In this document: positions 8,645-17,494 of the stretch, in pieces
Layout of the letters: every line of letters starts with the position of its first letter
Numbering within the stretch: the stretch's first letter is position 1
Assembly (NCBI GenBank): GCA_017465475.1
Contig: JAFTWC010000012.1
Location: forward strand, 1 to 64,000
Source: Lachnospiraceae bacterium
GTDB taxonomy: Bacteria > Bacillota > Clostridia > Lachnospirales > Lachnospiraceae
Reading direction: 5' to 3'
Length of the DNA stretch: 64,000 bases
Position numbers and translations under genes: made by a program
Notes under the pieces: model-generated
Database searches by the model: none
Seen by the model: only the letters and a program-made list of their open reading frames with translations
What the model was told of the DNA's origin: nothing

Positions 8645-10894
8645 ATGAAATTTAACTGGAACGATGCTTGGTTGTTTACAAAGGATGCGGCAATGGTATC
8701 CGCTGATCATGGTGCGTTAAACCTGACCGGATGGGAGAAGGTGGATTTGCCTCATACCTGGAATGCAAAGGATGGGCAAGACGGCGGAAATGATTATTAT
8801 CGTGGAACCTGTTATTATACAAAGAAGCTTGCTCTTACTGAATGTAACGGAGCAGAAGAAGTTTACATCGAATTTGACGGAGCAAATTCCTCTGCGGATG
8901 TGTATGTGAACGGGACCTTGGCAGTACATCATGACGGAGGTTACTCAACTTTCCGTGCCAATATCACAGAGCTGTTAAAAGAAGAAAATGAGATTGTGGT
9001 AGCGGTTGATAATGCGCCGAACGACAGAGTATATCCGCAGATGGCAGACTTTACCTTCTACGGTGGTATTTACCGTGATGTGAATATTATTTGTGTGCCG
9101 AAGGCCCACTTTGATTTGGATTTCTTTGGAGGTCCCGGTATTCAGGTAACTCCGGTGATGGACGGAGCAGACGCAAAGGTAAATGTTATAGGTTATTTTA
9201 CCGGCCTTTCCGGTGACGAAACCGTAAAGTATGTTGTAAAAGCCGGCGATGCGGTTGCTTTTGAGAGGGAAGTTTCCGCAAAGGACGGAAAGGTTGATTT
9301 TGTTATTGCGAATGCACATCTTTGGAACGGTCGTAAGGACCCGTTTCTCTACACTTTAGAAGCGACACTTTTAGAGGGTGAGAAGGAGTTGGATGCAAGA
9401 ACCGTTCGGTTCGGTTGTCGTAGCTTTTCCATTGACCCGGAAAGAGGATTTATCTTAAATGGTGAGGAATATCCGCTTCGCGGTGTGTCTCGTCATCAGG
9501 ACAGAAAGGATATCGGTAATGCACTGTTACCGAAGCATCATAAAGAAGATGCGGAACTGATTTACGAGGTTGGTGCAACCACCATTCGTCTGGCACACTA
9601 TCAGCATGCACAGTATTTCTATGATTTATGTGATGAGATGGGGTTTGTGCTTTGGGCAGAGATTCCGTATATTTCCAATCACATGCCGAAGGGCCGTGAG
9701 AACACGATTTCTCAGATGAAGGAACTTTTGGCACAGAATTATAACCACCCGTCAATTTTCGTATGGGGACTTTCCAATGAGATTTCCATGAAGGGTGCGG
9801 ATGATCCTGATTTGCTTGAAAATCACCGTATTTTAAATGATTTTTGTCACGAGTGGGACAAGACCAGATTAACTACCATGGCGATAGTATCCATGTGTCC
9901 GACAGACAGCGAGTATGTAAAGATTCCGGATACGGTATCCTGGAACCATTATTTCGGCTGGTACGGCGGGGATACTTCCATGAACGGTCCGTGGATGGAT
10001 AAGTTCCACGCGGAGCATCCGACCATTCCGGTAGGTATGAGTGAGTACGGTTGTGAAGCACTGAACTGGCATAACTCCAATCCGGAGCAGGGGGATTATT
10101 CCGAGGAATATCAGGCATATTATCACGAAGAACTCATTAAGCAGTTATTTACAAGAAAGTATATTTGGGCAACTCATGTATGGAATATGTTTGACTTTGC
10201 TGCCGACAGCAGAGCAGAAGGCGGCGAGGACGGCATGAACCACAAGGGTCTGATGAACTTTGACAGAACCTATAAGAAGGATGCTTTTTACGCTTATAAG
10301 GCATGGCTTTCCGACGAACCGTTCGTCCACATCTGCAGCAAGCGTTATGTGGATCGTGTAGAGGAAGTGACGAAGGTAACGGTATATTCCAATCTTCCGG
10401 AAGTGGAGCTGTTTGCAAACGGCAAGAGCTTAGGAAAGCAGACCAGCGATGTGCATTTCTTCTACTTTGAGGTGCCGAATGAAGGAACAACGGAACTTGT
10501 GGCAAAGGCAGGCAATTGCGAAGATAAGTCAACGATTGTTAAGGTGGATAAGTTCAATGATGCGTACCGTATTGTAGAAACCGGAGATGTGTTGAACTGG
10601 TTTGAGATTACCGCACCGGAGGGATATTATTCCATCAACGACAAAGCAAGCGATGTACTTGCGACCACAAAGGGTAAGCTTCTCTTTATCGGACTTATGA
10701 AAAAAGCCATGAAGGGTAAGAAAACAATGGTAGATGCAGGTTCCATGATGGATAACAAGGACATGATGGGCTTCTTAGGAGGATTCACGGTAAAACGTCT
10801 CTTGTCCATGATGGGGGCGATGGGAGCACAACCGCCGACAAAGGAAGAAATGTTAAAGCTTAACAAAAAGTTAAATAAGATAAAGAAGAAGTAA
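8645..10894 (+). CDS. GH2-family glycosidase (beta-galactosidase/mannosidase/glucuronidase type)
   Basis: This 749-residue enzyme has the GH2 order: sugar-binding jelly-roll (about 1-150), immunoglobulin-like domain (about 160-265) and TIM barrel. The acid/base is E379 in WGLSNEI and the nucleophile is E467 in SEYGCEA. No signal peptide is present, so it acts in the cytoplasm on imported oligosaccharides. A further beta domain (about 560-640) is followed by an unusual basic, methionine-rich tail (about 675-749, with KKAMKGKK, LLSMMGAMG and KKLNKIKKK). It precedes a GPH symporter by 80 bases, which suggests uptake and hydrolysis of one sugar. The exact substrate is unresolved. Confidence 0.85.
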   Translation: MKFNWNDAWLFTKDAAMVSADHGALNLTGWEKVDLPHTWNAKDGQDGGNDYYRGTCYYTKKLALTECNGAEEVYIEFDGANSSADVYVNGTLAVHHDGGYSTFRANITELLKEENEIVVAVDNAPNDRVYPQMADFTFYGGIYRDVNIICVPKAHFDLDFFGGPGIQVTPVMDGADAKVNVIGYFTGLSGDETVKYVVKAGDAVAFEREVSAKDGKVDFVIANAHLWNGRKDPFLYTLEATLLEGEKELDARTVRFGCRSFSIDPERGFILNGEEYPLRGVSRHQDRKDIGNALLPKHHKEDAELIYEVGATTIRLAHYQHAQYFYDLCDEMGFVLWAEIPYISNHMPKGRENTISQMKELLAQNYNHPSIFVWGLSNEISMKGADDPDLLENHRILNDFCHEWDKTRLTTMAIVSMCPTDSEYVKIPDTVSWNHYFGWYGGDTSMNGPWMDKFHAEHPTIPVGMSEYGCEALNWHNSNPEQGDYSEEYQAYYHEELIKQLFTRKYIWATHVWNMFDFAADSRAEGGEDGMNHKGLMNFDRTYKKDAFYAYKAWLSDEPFVHICSKRYVDRVEEVTKVTVYSNLPEVELFANGKSLGKQTSDVHFFYFEVPNEGTTELVAKAGNCEDKSTIVKVDKFNDAYRIVETGDVLNWFEITAPEGYYSINDKASDVLATTKGKLLFIGLMKKAMKGKKTMVDAGSMMDNKDMMGFLGGFTVKRLLSMMGAMGAQPPTKEEMLKLNKKLNKIKKK

Positions 10895-10974
10895 TATAGA
10901 GAAAAGGAACACAGTAACCGTAGAACCCAAGGGGGCGGTTAGCCCACCGCAAAATACAAGAGGGAGGCAATAGT

Positions 10975-12426
10975 ATGGAGACAAAAAGAAAATTTGGCAT
11001 GAGAGACAAAGTCGCTTATGCTGCCGGTGATTTCGGTTGTAACATGAGTTTCTCACTCAAAGGAACGGTACAGACCTTCTGGTTGGTTTTCATGATGCTG
11101 GAGACCGGTCTGCTTTCCGCATTGCTTTTGGCGGTACAGATTTGGGATGCAGTGAATGACCCGTTAATCGGTTCCATGATTGATGCAGACAGAAGAAAGT
11201 ACAAGTTAGGTAAGTTTAAGACGTATATTCTGATTGGAGCCATCGGATTGCTGGTGGCAGGAGCATTGGTGTTTATCCCTGTTCCGAATGCGCCTGTTGT
11301 GATTAAGGCAATTGTATTTATTCTCGGTTATATTGTATGGGATGCATGTTATACCATTGCAAACGTTCCGTACGGTTCCATGCTTTCTTTGGTAACTGAG
11401 GATGCAGGAGAAAGAGCACAGCTTTCTACTTGGCGCAGTATCGGTTCCATGTTCGGTAATCTTCTTCCGAATATTATTCTTCCGATGATTATTTGGGAAA
11501 AGGTTGTGGATGAAAATGGAGAGCCGGTTCTTAATGCGGAAACCGGTGAGCAGGTACAGAAGCTTCTTGGAGAACGAGTATTTTTTGCGGCACTTTTGAT
11601 GGGTGTGCTTGGCTTTATTGCATTCCTGTTCATGATTAAGACCATCACCATTCGTGTGGATGAAAATAAGGTAAAGACCAATGAAACAGAGAAGTTTAAC
11701 GTACTCAAGGCTTTCGGAAATTTCATGAAGAACCGTCCGGCTGTAGGTGCTACTTTGGCGGCAATGGGAATGTTCCTTGGAATGCAGTCTGCTACCACCG
11801 CAACTTCTATTATGTTCGCAATTTATTTTGGTATGGCAGAGCTTTCCGGTATTGTACAGTTAATCGGATTTTTACCGATGCTCCTCTTTATGCCGTTTAT
11901 TAAGAAAATTGTGGGTAAATGGGGTAAGAAGGAAGCATCTGTTGCAGGAACCGTGGTGTCCTTGGTTGGTGGTGTTATGATGTTTATCTTCCCGCTGATT
12001 CCGAATAAGGGCATTGCACTTGTTCTGTACATTGCAGCATTGTGTATTTTCGGACTTGGTATGGGTATTTACACTTGTGTTTCCTGGGCACTTATGGCAG
12101 ATGCCATTGACTACAATGAGTGGAAAACCGGAAAAAGAGAAGAGGGAACGGTATATTCCTTACATTCCTTCTTCCGTAAGCTGGCACAGGGCGTAGGACC
12201 GTCTGTAGTACTTTTGTTAATGGGCTTTTTGGGATATAATTCAAAGCTTGGTGTGGGTGCACAGTCTGCTTCAACCGCTTACAATATGTGCTGGTTGGTT
12301 GCCGGATTGTATATGTTTAGTGCCATCATGCAGTTTATCGGACTTGCGGTAATCTATAACCTGGATAAGAAGACCTTGGGTGAGATGCAGGCAGAGTTGG
12401 ATGCCCGTCACGAGAAAGCTGAATAG
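10975..12426 (+). CDS. GPH-family sugar:cation symporter (MelB-like)
   Basis: This 483-residue integral membrane protein has about 12 hydrophobic segments. The conserved N-terminal VAYAAGDFGCNMSF and DPLIGSMIDADR motifs define the glycoside-pentoside-hexuronide symporter family. An extra hydrophilic loop of about 30 residues (EKVVDENGEPVLNAETGEQ, about 178-200) lies between transmembrane helices, as is common in Firmicute members. Family members import galactosides, xylosides or glucuronides with a cation. The adjacent GH2 gene is the probable downstream enzyme. GAGGGAGG precedes ATG 10975. Confidence 0.88.
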   Translation: METKRKFGMRDKVAYAAGDFGCNMSFSLKGTVQTFWLVFMMLETGLLSALLLAVQIWDAVNDPLIGSMIDADRRKYKLGKFKTYILIGAIGLLVAGALVFIPVPNAPVVIKAIVFILGYIVWDACYTIANVPYGSMLSLVTEDAGERAQLSTWRSIGSMFGNLLPNIILPMIIWEKVVDENGEPVLNAETGEQVQKLLGERVFFAALLMGVLGFIAFLFMIKTITIRVDENKVKTNETEKFNVLKAFGNFMKNRPAVGATLAAMGMFLGMQSATTATSIMFAIYFGMAELSGIVQLIGFLPMLLFMPFIKKIVGKWGKKEASVAGTVVSLVGGVMMFIFPLIPNKGIALVLYIAALCIFGLGMGIYTCVSWALMADAIDYNEWKTGKREEGTVYSLHSFFRKLAQGVGPSVVLLLMGFLGYNSKLGVGAQSASTAYNMCWLVAGLYMFSAIMQFIGLAVIYNLDKKTLGEMQAELDARHEKAE

Positions 12427-12498
12427 ACAGAAAGAAAGGGATTTTTCATATTCTGACATCGGCAGGTTGACCGGTGTTCTCCGAAGCGAAAGCGTTGT

Positions 12499-12528
12499 AA
12501 AGTTCTCATTGAACTTTGCGGCGTTTTT
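12499..12528 (+). terminator. Terminator after the symporter gene
   Basis: AAAGTTC and GAACTTT pair around a TCATT loop and are followed, after GCGGCG, by five T. The right half also contributes the -35 of the next promoter. Confidence 0.5.
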
Positions 12529-12536
12529 GTTATAAT
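12509..12536 (+). promoter_or_regulatory. Promoter of the acetyltransferase gene
   Basis: TTGAAC (12509-12514) and TATAAT (12531-12536) are separated by 16 bases. The predicted start is about 12543, some 48 bases before ATG 12591. Confidence 0.65.
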
Positions 12537-12590
12537 AAAAGGGAATGTAACAGTTGTAATAGATGAAAACATTCTGATGAGGAGGTTACC

Positions 12591-13205
12591 ATGACACACA
12601 GAGAACGAATGGAAGCGGGACTTGTATATGATCCGTGGGATGAGGAACTACAGGCTGAGCAGGAACGCCGTTTGGAAGTTTTATATGACTACAATATGAC
12701 CCGTCCGTCAGAGGGAAAGAAACGACAAGAGTTATTAAAACAAATGCTGGGAAGTATAGGGGAAGGATGTTATATTGAACCACCCCTTCGTGCCAATTGG
12801 GGAGGAAAGAATGTACATTTCGGAAATCATGTATATGCCAACTTTAATCTAACCTGTGTGGATGATGCGGAGATTTTTGTGGGAGATGACACCATGTTTG
12901 CTCCCAATGTGGTGATTACAACCACCAATCATACCATCAATCCGGAACTTCGGAAGAGAAGGATGCAGTATGTAAAAGCCGTTCACATCGGAAAAAATGT
13001 GTGGATTGGCAGCGGAGCAATGATTATGCCGGGAGTGTCCATCGGGGATAATACCGTTATCGGTGCGGGAAGCGTTGTTACGAAAGATATTCCGGCTAAT
13101 GTGGTAGCGGTGGGGAATCCGTGCCGCGTGCTTCGAGAAATCGGAGAGCGTGACCGGGAGTTCTTTTATAAGAATGAGCGGATTGACTGGGAAAATTTAA
13201 AATAA
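12591..13205 (+). CDS. Maltose/galactoside O-acetyltransferase-like protein
   Basis: This 204-residue left-handed beta-helix protein transfers acetyl from acetyl-CoA to a sugar hydroxyl. Hexapeptide repeats run from about residue 60 to 185, and the family motifs TTTNHTINPELR and GSGAMIMPGVSIGDNTVIGAGSVV are present, including the catalytic histidine in TNHT. The N-terminal helical Mac domain (MTHRERMEAGLVYDPWDEEL) is complete. It is most similar to Maa and LacA. The neighbouring NUDIX gene starts 11 bases downstream, suggesting one transcript. Confidence 0.88.
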   Translation: MTHRERMEAGLVYDPWDEELQAEQERRLEVLYDYNMTRPSEGKKRQELLKQMLGSIGEGCYIEPPLRANWGGKNVHFGNHVYANFNLTCVDDAEIFVGDDTMFAPNVVITTTNHTINPELRKRRMQYVKAVHIGKNVWIGSGAMIMPGVSIGDNTVIGAGSVVTKDIPANVVAVGNPCRVLREIGERDREFFYKNERIDWENLK

Positions 13206-13216
13206 GGAGTATTTAT

Positions 13217-13714
13217 ATGCGTTTTACTTATTGTCCGCATTGCGGAAGTAAACTTACTAAAAAGGAAATCGGCGATGAAGGTCTTGTGCCTTTTTGTGAG
13301 CCGTGCAGCATGCCGCTGTTTGATATGTTTGCCACTTGTGTGATTTGTGCCGTGACCAATGAGCATGGTGAGGTAGCACTGTTAAAGCAGGGATACTTAT
13401 CGGATACCAGGTATGTGTGTGTGTCCGGTTTTATGAAAATCGGAGAAGCAGCGGAAGAATGTGCGTGTCGTGAGATTGAAGAGGAAATCGGGCAGAAGGT
13501 AGAAGAGCTTCGCTTTGTAAAAAGCTATCCCTATGAGAAGAAGGAGATGCTGATGTTAGGCTTCCATGCAAAGGTGAAGAAAGCTGATTTGGTGCTTTCC
13601 GTGGAAGTAGATGACGCGGAGTGGGTGCCGTTTTCAGAGGCTCTCGGAAAAATTCGAGAAGGAAGTATTGCCTGGCAGCTGGTGAAGGAAGTGACTGACG
13701 CCGGCACCGAATAA
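13217..13714 (+). CDS. Zinc-ribbon NUDIX hydrolase (NudC-like)
   Basis: This 165-residue protein begins with a zinc ribbon (YCPHCGSKL ... FCEPC, residues 5-32) and continues with a NUDIX domain. The NUDIX box runs from GFMKIGEAAEECACREI to EEEIG at about 74-96, with the REIEEE metal-binding glutamates. The order zinc ribbon then NUDIX resembles NudC/NADH pyrophosphatases, although it is shorter. It probably hydrolyses a nucleoside diphosphate derivative. It shares an operon with the acetyltransferase gene. Confidence 0.82.
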   Translation: MRFTYCPHCGSKLTKKEIGDEGLVPFCEPCSMPLFDMFATCVICAVTNEHGEVALLKQGYLSDTRYVCVSGFMKIGEAAEECACREIEEEIGQKVEELRFVKSYPYEKKEMLMLGFHAKVKKADLVLSVEVDDAEWVPFSEALGKIREGSIAWQLVKEVTDAGTE

Positions 13715-13735
13715 AATGCGCAGTTAAAAAAGTGC

Positions 13736-13766
13736 TTGACCTTCCTGTTACGGGAAGGTTTATGAT
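13736..13766 (+). promoter_or_regulatory. MerR-type promoter/operator with 19-bp spacer
   Basis: TTGACC (13736-13741) and TATGAT (13761-13766) are 19 bases apart, the over-long spacing typical of MerR-controlled promoters. The spacer holds a perfect dyad, ACCTTCC (13739-13745) and GGAAGGT (13753-13759). It drives the MerR-methyltransferase gene, so autoregulation is likely. Confidence 0.8.
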
Positions 13767-13829
13767 AGGTGTGTGAGGATGGTCCGGACATCCGTTAAGA
13801 ACAATATAAAGTGAAAAACGGAGGTTATT

Positions 13830-15038
13830 ATGGAAAAAAAGCAATATACGATTGGTGAATTCGGAAGGATTTCCGGAGTGTCGGCAAAGACGATACGTTT
13901 TTATGATGAAAAGGGACTACTGAAACCTGTTGGATATTCCGAAGCAGGATATCGGTATTACGATGAGTCTTCCATTGTAACTCTGCAACGGATTTTATTG
14001 TTGCGGTACTTGGGGATGTCTCTGGAACAGATTAAGGAAACGGTTTGTAACAGCACGCTTAGTTTAGAAGAGTCGTTACAAGAACAGAAAAAGCTTCTTA
14101 ACGAAAAGAAGCGCCATTTGGATCGTGTGATTGATGCGGTGGATAAGGTGCAAACGGCAGAGGTGGGACAAACATGGGAAAATCTTTTGGAAGCCATTCG
14201 CATTTTAGAGGTTTCGGACATGATTATTAAGCAGTACCGTAGCGATGATAATTTAAATCGTCGTATCAGTCTGCATAATTACAGTACAGGGAAATTGCCG
14301 TGGGCAGACTGGGTTTTGGAAAATCTGGAGCTTTCCGAAGGCATGGACATTCTTTGCCTGGGATGCGGAAACGCGGCAAATCTGGTGGCGATGGCGGAGA
14401 AGTTACCGCGGAATCTGACTTTTTTACTGACGGACTATTCCGAAGGAATGTTGGAGAAAGCGAAAGAAGGTTTGGCAGCGAAACTGGATGTTTTAAGGGA
14501 GAAGAATATTACAATTCGTTATGAGGTGGCGGATGCCAATTGTCTGTCCCTTCTCGGAAGTTATGACCGGATTACGGCAAACCATATGTTGTATCATGTG
14601 GAGAAACGACAGGACCTGTTTCAAAAGGTAAAAATGTTGTTAAAGCCGGAGGGAATGTTTTGTGCCACCACCATAGGAGAGCAACATATGCAGGAGTTGT
14701 ACGAGTTTGTGGAACGGTTTGATTCGAAAATTGAGGTGCCGTTTCATCGGGTATCCTGCGGATTCCGGTTGGAAAACGGCAAAGAACAGCTTCAAACGGT
14801 GTTTGAGGACATAGAATGTGTGATTTGTGATTCGGACCTTTTAGTGGATACGGCGGAGCCGGTGTATGAATATGTGTATTCTTTTCCGGGAAATGCAGCA
14901 GAGCTGATAAAGGATCGAAAGGAAGAGTTTCTTTCCAAAGTGAAAGAAATCATTGAACGTGAAGGTGCATTTTATATTCATAAGTCTACCGGAATGTTTC
15001 GGTGTCGGTTGAAGAAAGAGATAGAATGGAAAGAGTAA
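13830..15038 (+). CDS. MerR regulator fused to SAM-dependent methyltransferase
   Basis: Residues 4-75 form a MerR winged helix (YTIGEFGRISGVSAKTIRFYDEKGLL), followed by a coiled linker to about residue 115. Residues 150-400 form a class I methyltransferase with a SAM-binding glycine motif at 174-183 (ILCLGCGNAA) and a DYSEGML post-motif. The regulator may sense the molecule that its methyltransferase domain modifies, or use the fold as a ligand-binding domain. The promoter has MerR architecture. The substrate is unknown. GGAGG at about 13820 supports ATG 13830. Confidence 0.87.
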   Translation: MEKKQYTIGEFGRISGVSAKTIRFYDEKGLLKPVGYSEAGYRYYDESSIVTLQRILLLRYLGMSLEQIKETVCNSTLSLEESLQEQKKLLNEKKRHLDRVIDAVDKVQTAEVGQTWENLLEAIRILEVSDMIIKQYRSDDNLNRRISLHNYSTGKLPWADWVLENLELSEGMDILCLGCGNAANLVAMAEKLPRNLTFLLTDYSEGMLEKAKEGLAAKLDVLREKNITIRYEVADANCLSLLGSYDRITANHMLYHVEKRQDLFQKVKMLLKPEGMFCATTIGEQHMQELYEFVERFDSKIEVPFHRVSCGFRLENGKEQLQTVFEDIECVICDSDLLVDTAEPVYEYVYSFPGNAAELIKDRKEEFLSKVKEIIEREGAFYIHKSTGMFRCRLKKEIEWKE

Positions 15039-15049
15039 GGAGAGAGAAG

Positions 15050-15080
15050 CTGTGCTTTTCCTTTGGGAAGGCACAGTTTT
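15050..15080 (+). terminator. Terminator after the MerR-methyltransferase gene
   Basis: CTGTGC (15050-15055) pairs with GCACAG (15071-15076), with inner TTCC/GGAA, followed by four T. Confidence 0.65.
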
Positions 15081-15194
15081 ACTATGCGTCGGAGATTTTT
15101 GATATAGACAGAATCTTTCTTTTATGGTAAAGTATAACGTGGATTTGTATTTTTAATAAACAGAACTGACCGTAAAACGGAACGGAGGCAGAGC

Positions 15195-15572
15195 ATGCAT
15201 AACGAAATATTTGACCGGATGGTACAGGCACAGCCGGAGTTGCTTCCGGCACGTTTTTGCGAAACGATAAGTCGTGTGACGGAACTGTTGCTTACAGAGA
15301 ACATTCCGGGGCTTGCGGCATTGGTACTGTTTGGTAGTGCGGCAAGGGACGGTAGCATTCGCAGTTCCAGTGATGTGGATATTGCGGTGGTTACGGAGCA
15401 GAAGATAACTGACCGGGTGTTACTTGCAAATTTGAGGGACACGGTAGAAGGGCTTCCTTGTGAAGTGGACCTGGCTTTTATTTCGTTGCCGGCGTTAGCG
15501 AATCCGGAGGATACTTTTTTAAAGAATTTTGTACGGGATGCGAAGCTTTTGTGGAGGAAATGCGATGGATAA
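15195..15572 (+). CDS. MNT-type minimal nucleotidyltransferase
   Basis: This 125-residue protein carries the minimal nucleotidyltransferase motif GSAAR (47-51) with SSDVDIAVV (D60 and D62 as metal ligands). Proteins of this family pair with HEPN proteins, and the overlapping downstream gene is HEPN-like. In characterised pairs the MNT protein acts as antitoxin by adenylylating the HEPN toxin. GGAGGC precedes ATG 15195. Start and stop overlap the partner by eight bases. Confidence 0.85.
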   Translation: MHNEIFDRMVQAQPELLPARFCETISRVTELLLTENIPGLAALVLFGSAARDGSIRSSSDVDIAVVTEQKITDRVLLANLRDTVEGLPCEVDLAFISLPALANPEDTFLKNFVRDAKLLWRKCDG

Positions 15573-15981
15573 ACGTTCTTACTATGATGTGGCAATGAAT
15601 GATTATGAGCATTTTAAATGGCTGGTGCAGGGGATTCATTTAGAACATACCCATAATGCTATCGGCGTGCAGGCCCAGCAGATTGTGGAAAAGCTGTTAA
15701 AACATGTGTTGGACCGTTGGTGTGTGGAGGAAGAAAATACAGATCTTTTGCGTAGCCATAAAATACAGACGCTGGTGCGTGAAATAAAAAAACAAACCGG
15801 ATTCGAGGTAATGAAAATCGAAGAGGCGCTGTTTTTATCGGATTTTTATTACGGTGCGAGATATCCCGGAGAAGATTATATCGAAGTAACCGAAGAAGAA
15901 GCGAAAAGGGCTGCAGATATTGTGGATGAAGTAGTGCAGGCGGTGGACCGGTTGCGGGAGATATTAAAGAAGGAAAAGTAA
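15565..15981 (+). CDS. HEPN-domain partner protein
   Basis: I start at ATG 15565, inside the 3' end of the MNT gene, with GTGGAGGA at 15551-15558. The 138-residue helical protein has the HEPN pattern (YYDVAMNDYEHFKWLV, QAQQIVEKLLKHVL, LRSHKIQTLV, DFYYGARYPGEDY). These features match HI0074-type HEPN proteins. I do not see the Rx4-6H active site of the ribonuclease HEPN toxins, so toxicity is uncertain. The amino-acid transporter operon begins 15 bases downstream. Confidence 0.8.
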   Translation: MDKRSYYDVAMNDYEHFKWLVQGIHLEHTHNAIGVQAQQIVEKLLKHVLDRWCVEEENTDLLRSHKIQTLVREIKKQTGFEVMKIEEALFLSDFYYGARYPGEDYIEVTEEEAKRAADIVDEVVQAVDRLREILKKEK

Positions 15982-15996
15982 GGAAGGAGAACACAG

Positions 15997-16725
15997 ATGA
16001 ATCAGTGTTTGGTCTGGCTTACCGGCGGAAACGGTATTTCTGCATGGTTTGCCGAGTTTGCAAGAACCTTTGAAAAGTGCTTTATCAGAGAAGATAGATA
16101 TAAGTTGTTGTTGGAAGGTATCGGAGTTACCATTAAGATTTCTCTTTTGGCGGCTTTTCTGGGCCTGATTATCGGTTTTTTGATTGCAATTTGCAGTTTA
16201 TCCAAGAATAAGCTGTTACGCTTTTTAGGTAAAGTATATACAGATGTGATCCGCGGAACACCTTCGGTAACACAGCTTATGATTATCTATTTTGTCGTAT
16301 TCGCTACGGTGGATTTGGAAAAATGGATTATTGCGGCCATAGCGTTTTCTATTAATTCCGGTGCCTATGTATCGGAGATTATTCGTGCCGGTATTCTTTC
16401 TATCGATAAAGGACAAACAGAGGCGGGCCGGTCTCTTGGTCTTACCGGTGTGCAGACCATGTTTTATATTGTGGTTCCCCAGGCGGTAAAGAATATTTTT
16501 CCGGCCATGTGCAACGAGTTTATTACGTTGATTAAGGAAACGGCAATTGTAGGTTATGTAGGTCTTATGGATATTCAGAAGGCCGGCGACTTTATTAAGA
16601 GTGCTACCTATCTGGCTATGATGCCGTTAATAGCTACCGCCATTATTTACTTTGTATTGATTAAAATACTGACCACAGTCCTGGGAGTCATCGAAAAGAG
16701 ACTGAGAAAGTCGGATATACGGTAG
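15997..16725 (+). CDS. Polar amino-acid ABC transporter permease
   Basis: This 242-residue inner-membrane permease belongs to the HisM/GlnP family. It has several hydrophobic helices and the cytoplasmic EAA-type loop ([21 protein letters not shown], about 146-166) that contacts the ATPase. An N-terminal amphipathic stretch of about 40 residues precedes the first helix. GAAGGAG sits before ATG 15997. It is followed at 13 and 33 bases by the ATPase and the binding protein, giving a complete importer. Confidence 0.9.
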   Translation: MNQCLVWLTGGNGISAWFAEFARTFEKCFIREDRYKLLLEGIGVTIKISLLAAFLGLIIGFLIAICSLSKNKLLRFLGKVYTDVIRGTPSVTQLMIIYFVVFATVDLEKWIIAAIAFSINSGAYVSEIIRAGILSIDKGQTEAGRSLGLTGVQTMFYIVVPQAVKNIFPAMCNEFITLIKETAIVGYVGLMDIQKAGDFIKSATYLAMMPLIATAIIYFVLIKILTTVLGVIEKRLRKSDIR

Positions 16726-16738
16726 AAAGGGGCAGTGT

Positions 16739-17461
16739 ATGATTAAGGTAAATGACTTACATAAAAGTTTTGGAAAATTGGATGTATTAAACGGAATCGA
16801 TGAGCACATCCGTCCGGGGGAAGTAGTGGTGGTAATCGGACCGTCCGGTTCCGGTAAAAGTACGTTCCTTCGTTGTTTAAATTTGTTGGAAAAGCCGAAT
16901 AAGGGCGAGATCTATGTGGATGATGAGCTGATTAATGCGCCGAAGGTAGATGTGAACAAAGTGCGTCAGAAGATGGGTATGGTGTTTCAGCACTTCAACT
17001 TATTCCCTCATCTGACCGTAATGGAAAATATCACATTGGCGCCGGTGAAGCTGAAAAAGATGACAAAAGAGCAGGCGCAGGAAAAGGGAGAGGAACTTCT
17101 TAAAATCGTAGGACTTTCCGATAAGGCAGATTCCTATCCGGTACAGCTTTCCGGAGGACAAAAGCAGCGTATTGCCATCGCACGGTCTCTTGCCATGGAA
17201 CCGGAGATTATGCTCTTTGACGAGCCTACCAGTGCCCTTGACCCGGAGATGGTGGGAGAAGTATTGGATGTTATGAAAAATCTTGCCAAAAGCGGTATGA
17301 CCATGGTGGTGGTAACCCACGAAATGGGATTTGCAAGAGAAGTGGCGACCAGAGTGGTATTTATGGATGGCGGCGTGGTGTTGGAAAGCGGCACTCCGGA
17401 GGAGATTTTTGATCATCCTCAGAATGAGAGAACCAAGCTGTTTTTAAGCAAAGTGCTTTAA
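16739..17461 (+). CDS. Polar amino-acid ABC transporter ATPase
   Basis: This 240-residue ATPase has Walker [10 protein letters not shown] (about 35-43), signature LSGGQKQR, Walker [14 protein letters not shown] and the H-loop histidine in VTHEM. It belongs to the GlnQ/HisP family and energises the permease encoded 13 bases upstream. AAAGGGG precedes ATG 16739. Confidence 0.92.
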   Translation: MIKVNDLHKSFGKLDVLNGIDEHIRPGEVVVVIGPSGSGKSTFLRCLNLLEKPNKGEIYVDDELINAPKVDVNKVRQKMGMVFQHFNLFPHLTVMENITLAPVKLKKMTKEQAQEKGEELLKIVGLSDKADSYPVQLSGGQKQRIAIARSLAMEPEIMLFDEPTSALDPEMVGEVLDVMKNLAKSGMTMVVVTHEMGFAREVATRVVFMDGGVVLESGTPEEIFDHPQNERTKLFLSKVL

Positions 17462-17494
17462 AAATAGAAGAGTAAAAGACAAGGAGAATAAGAA

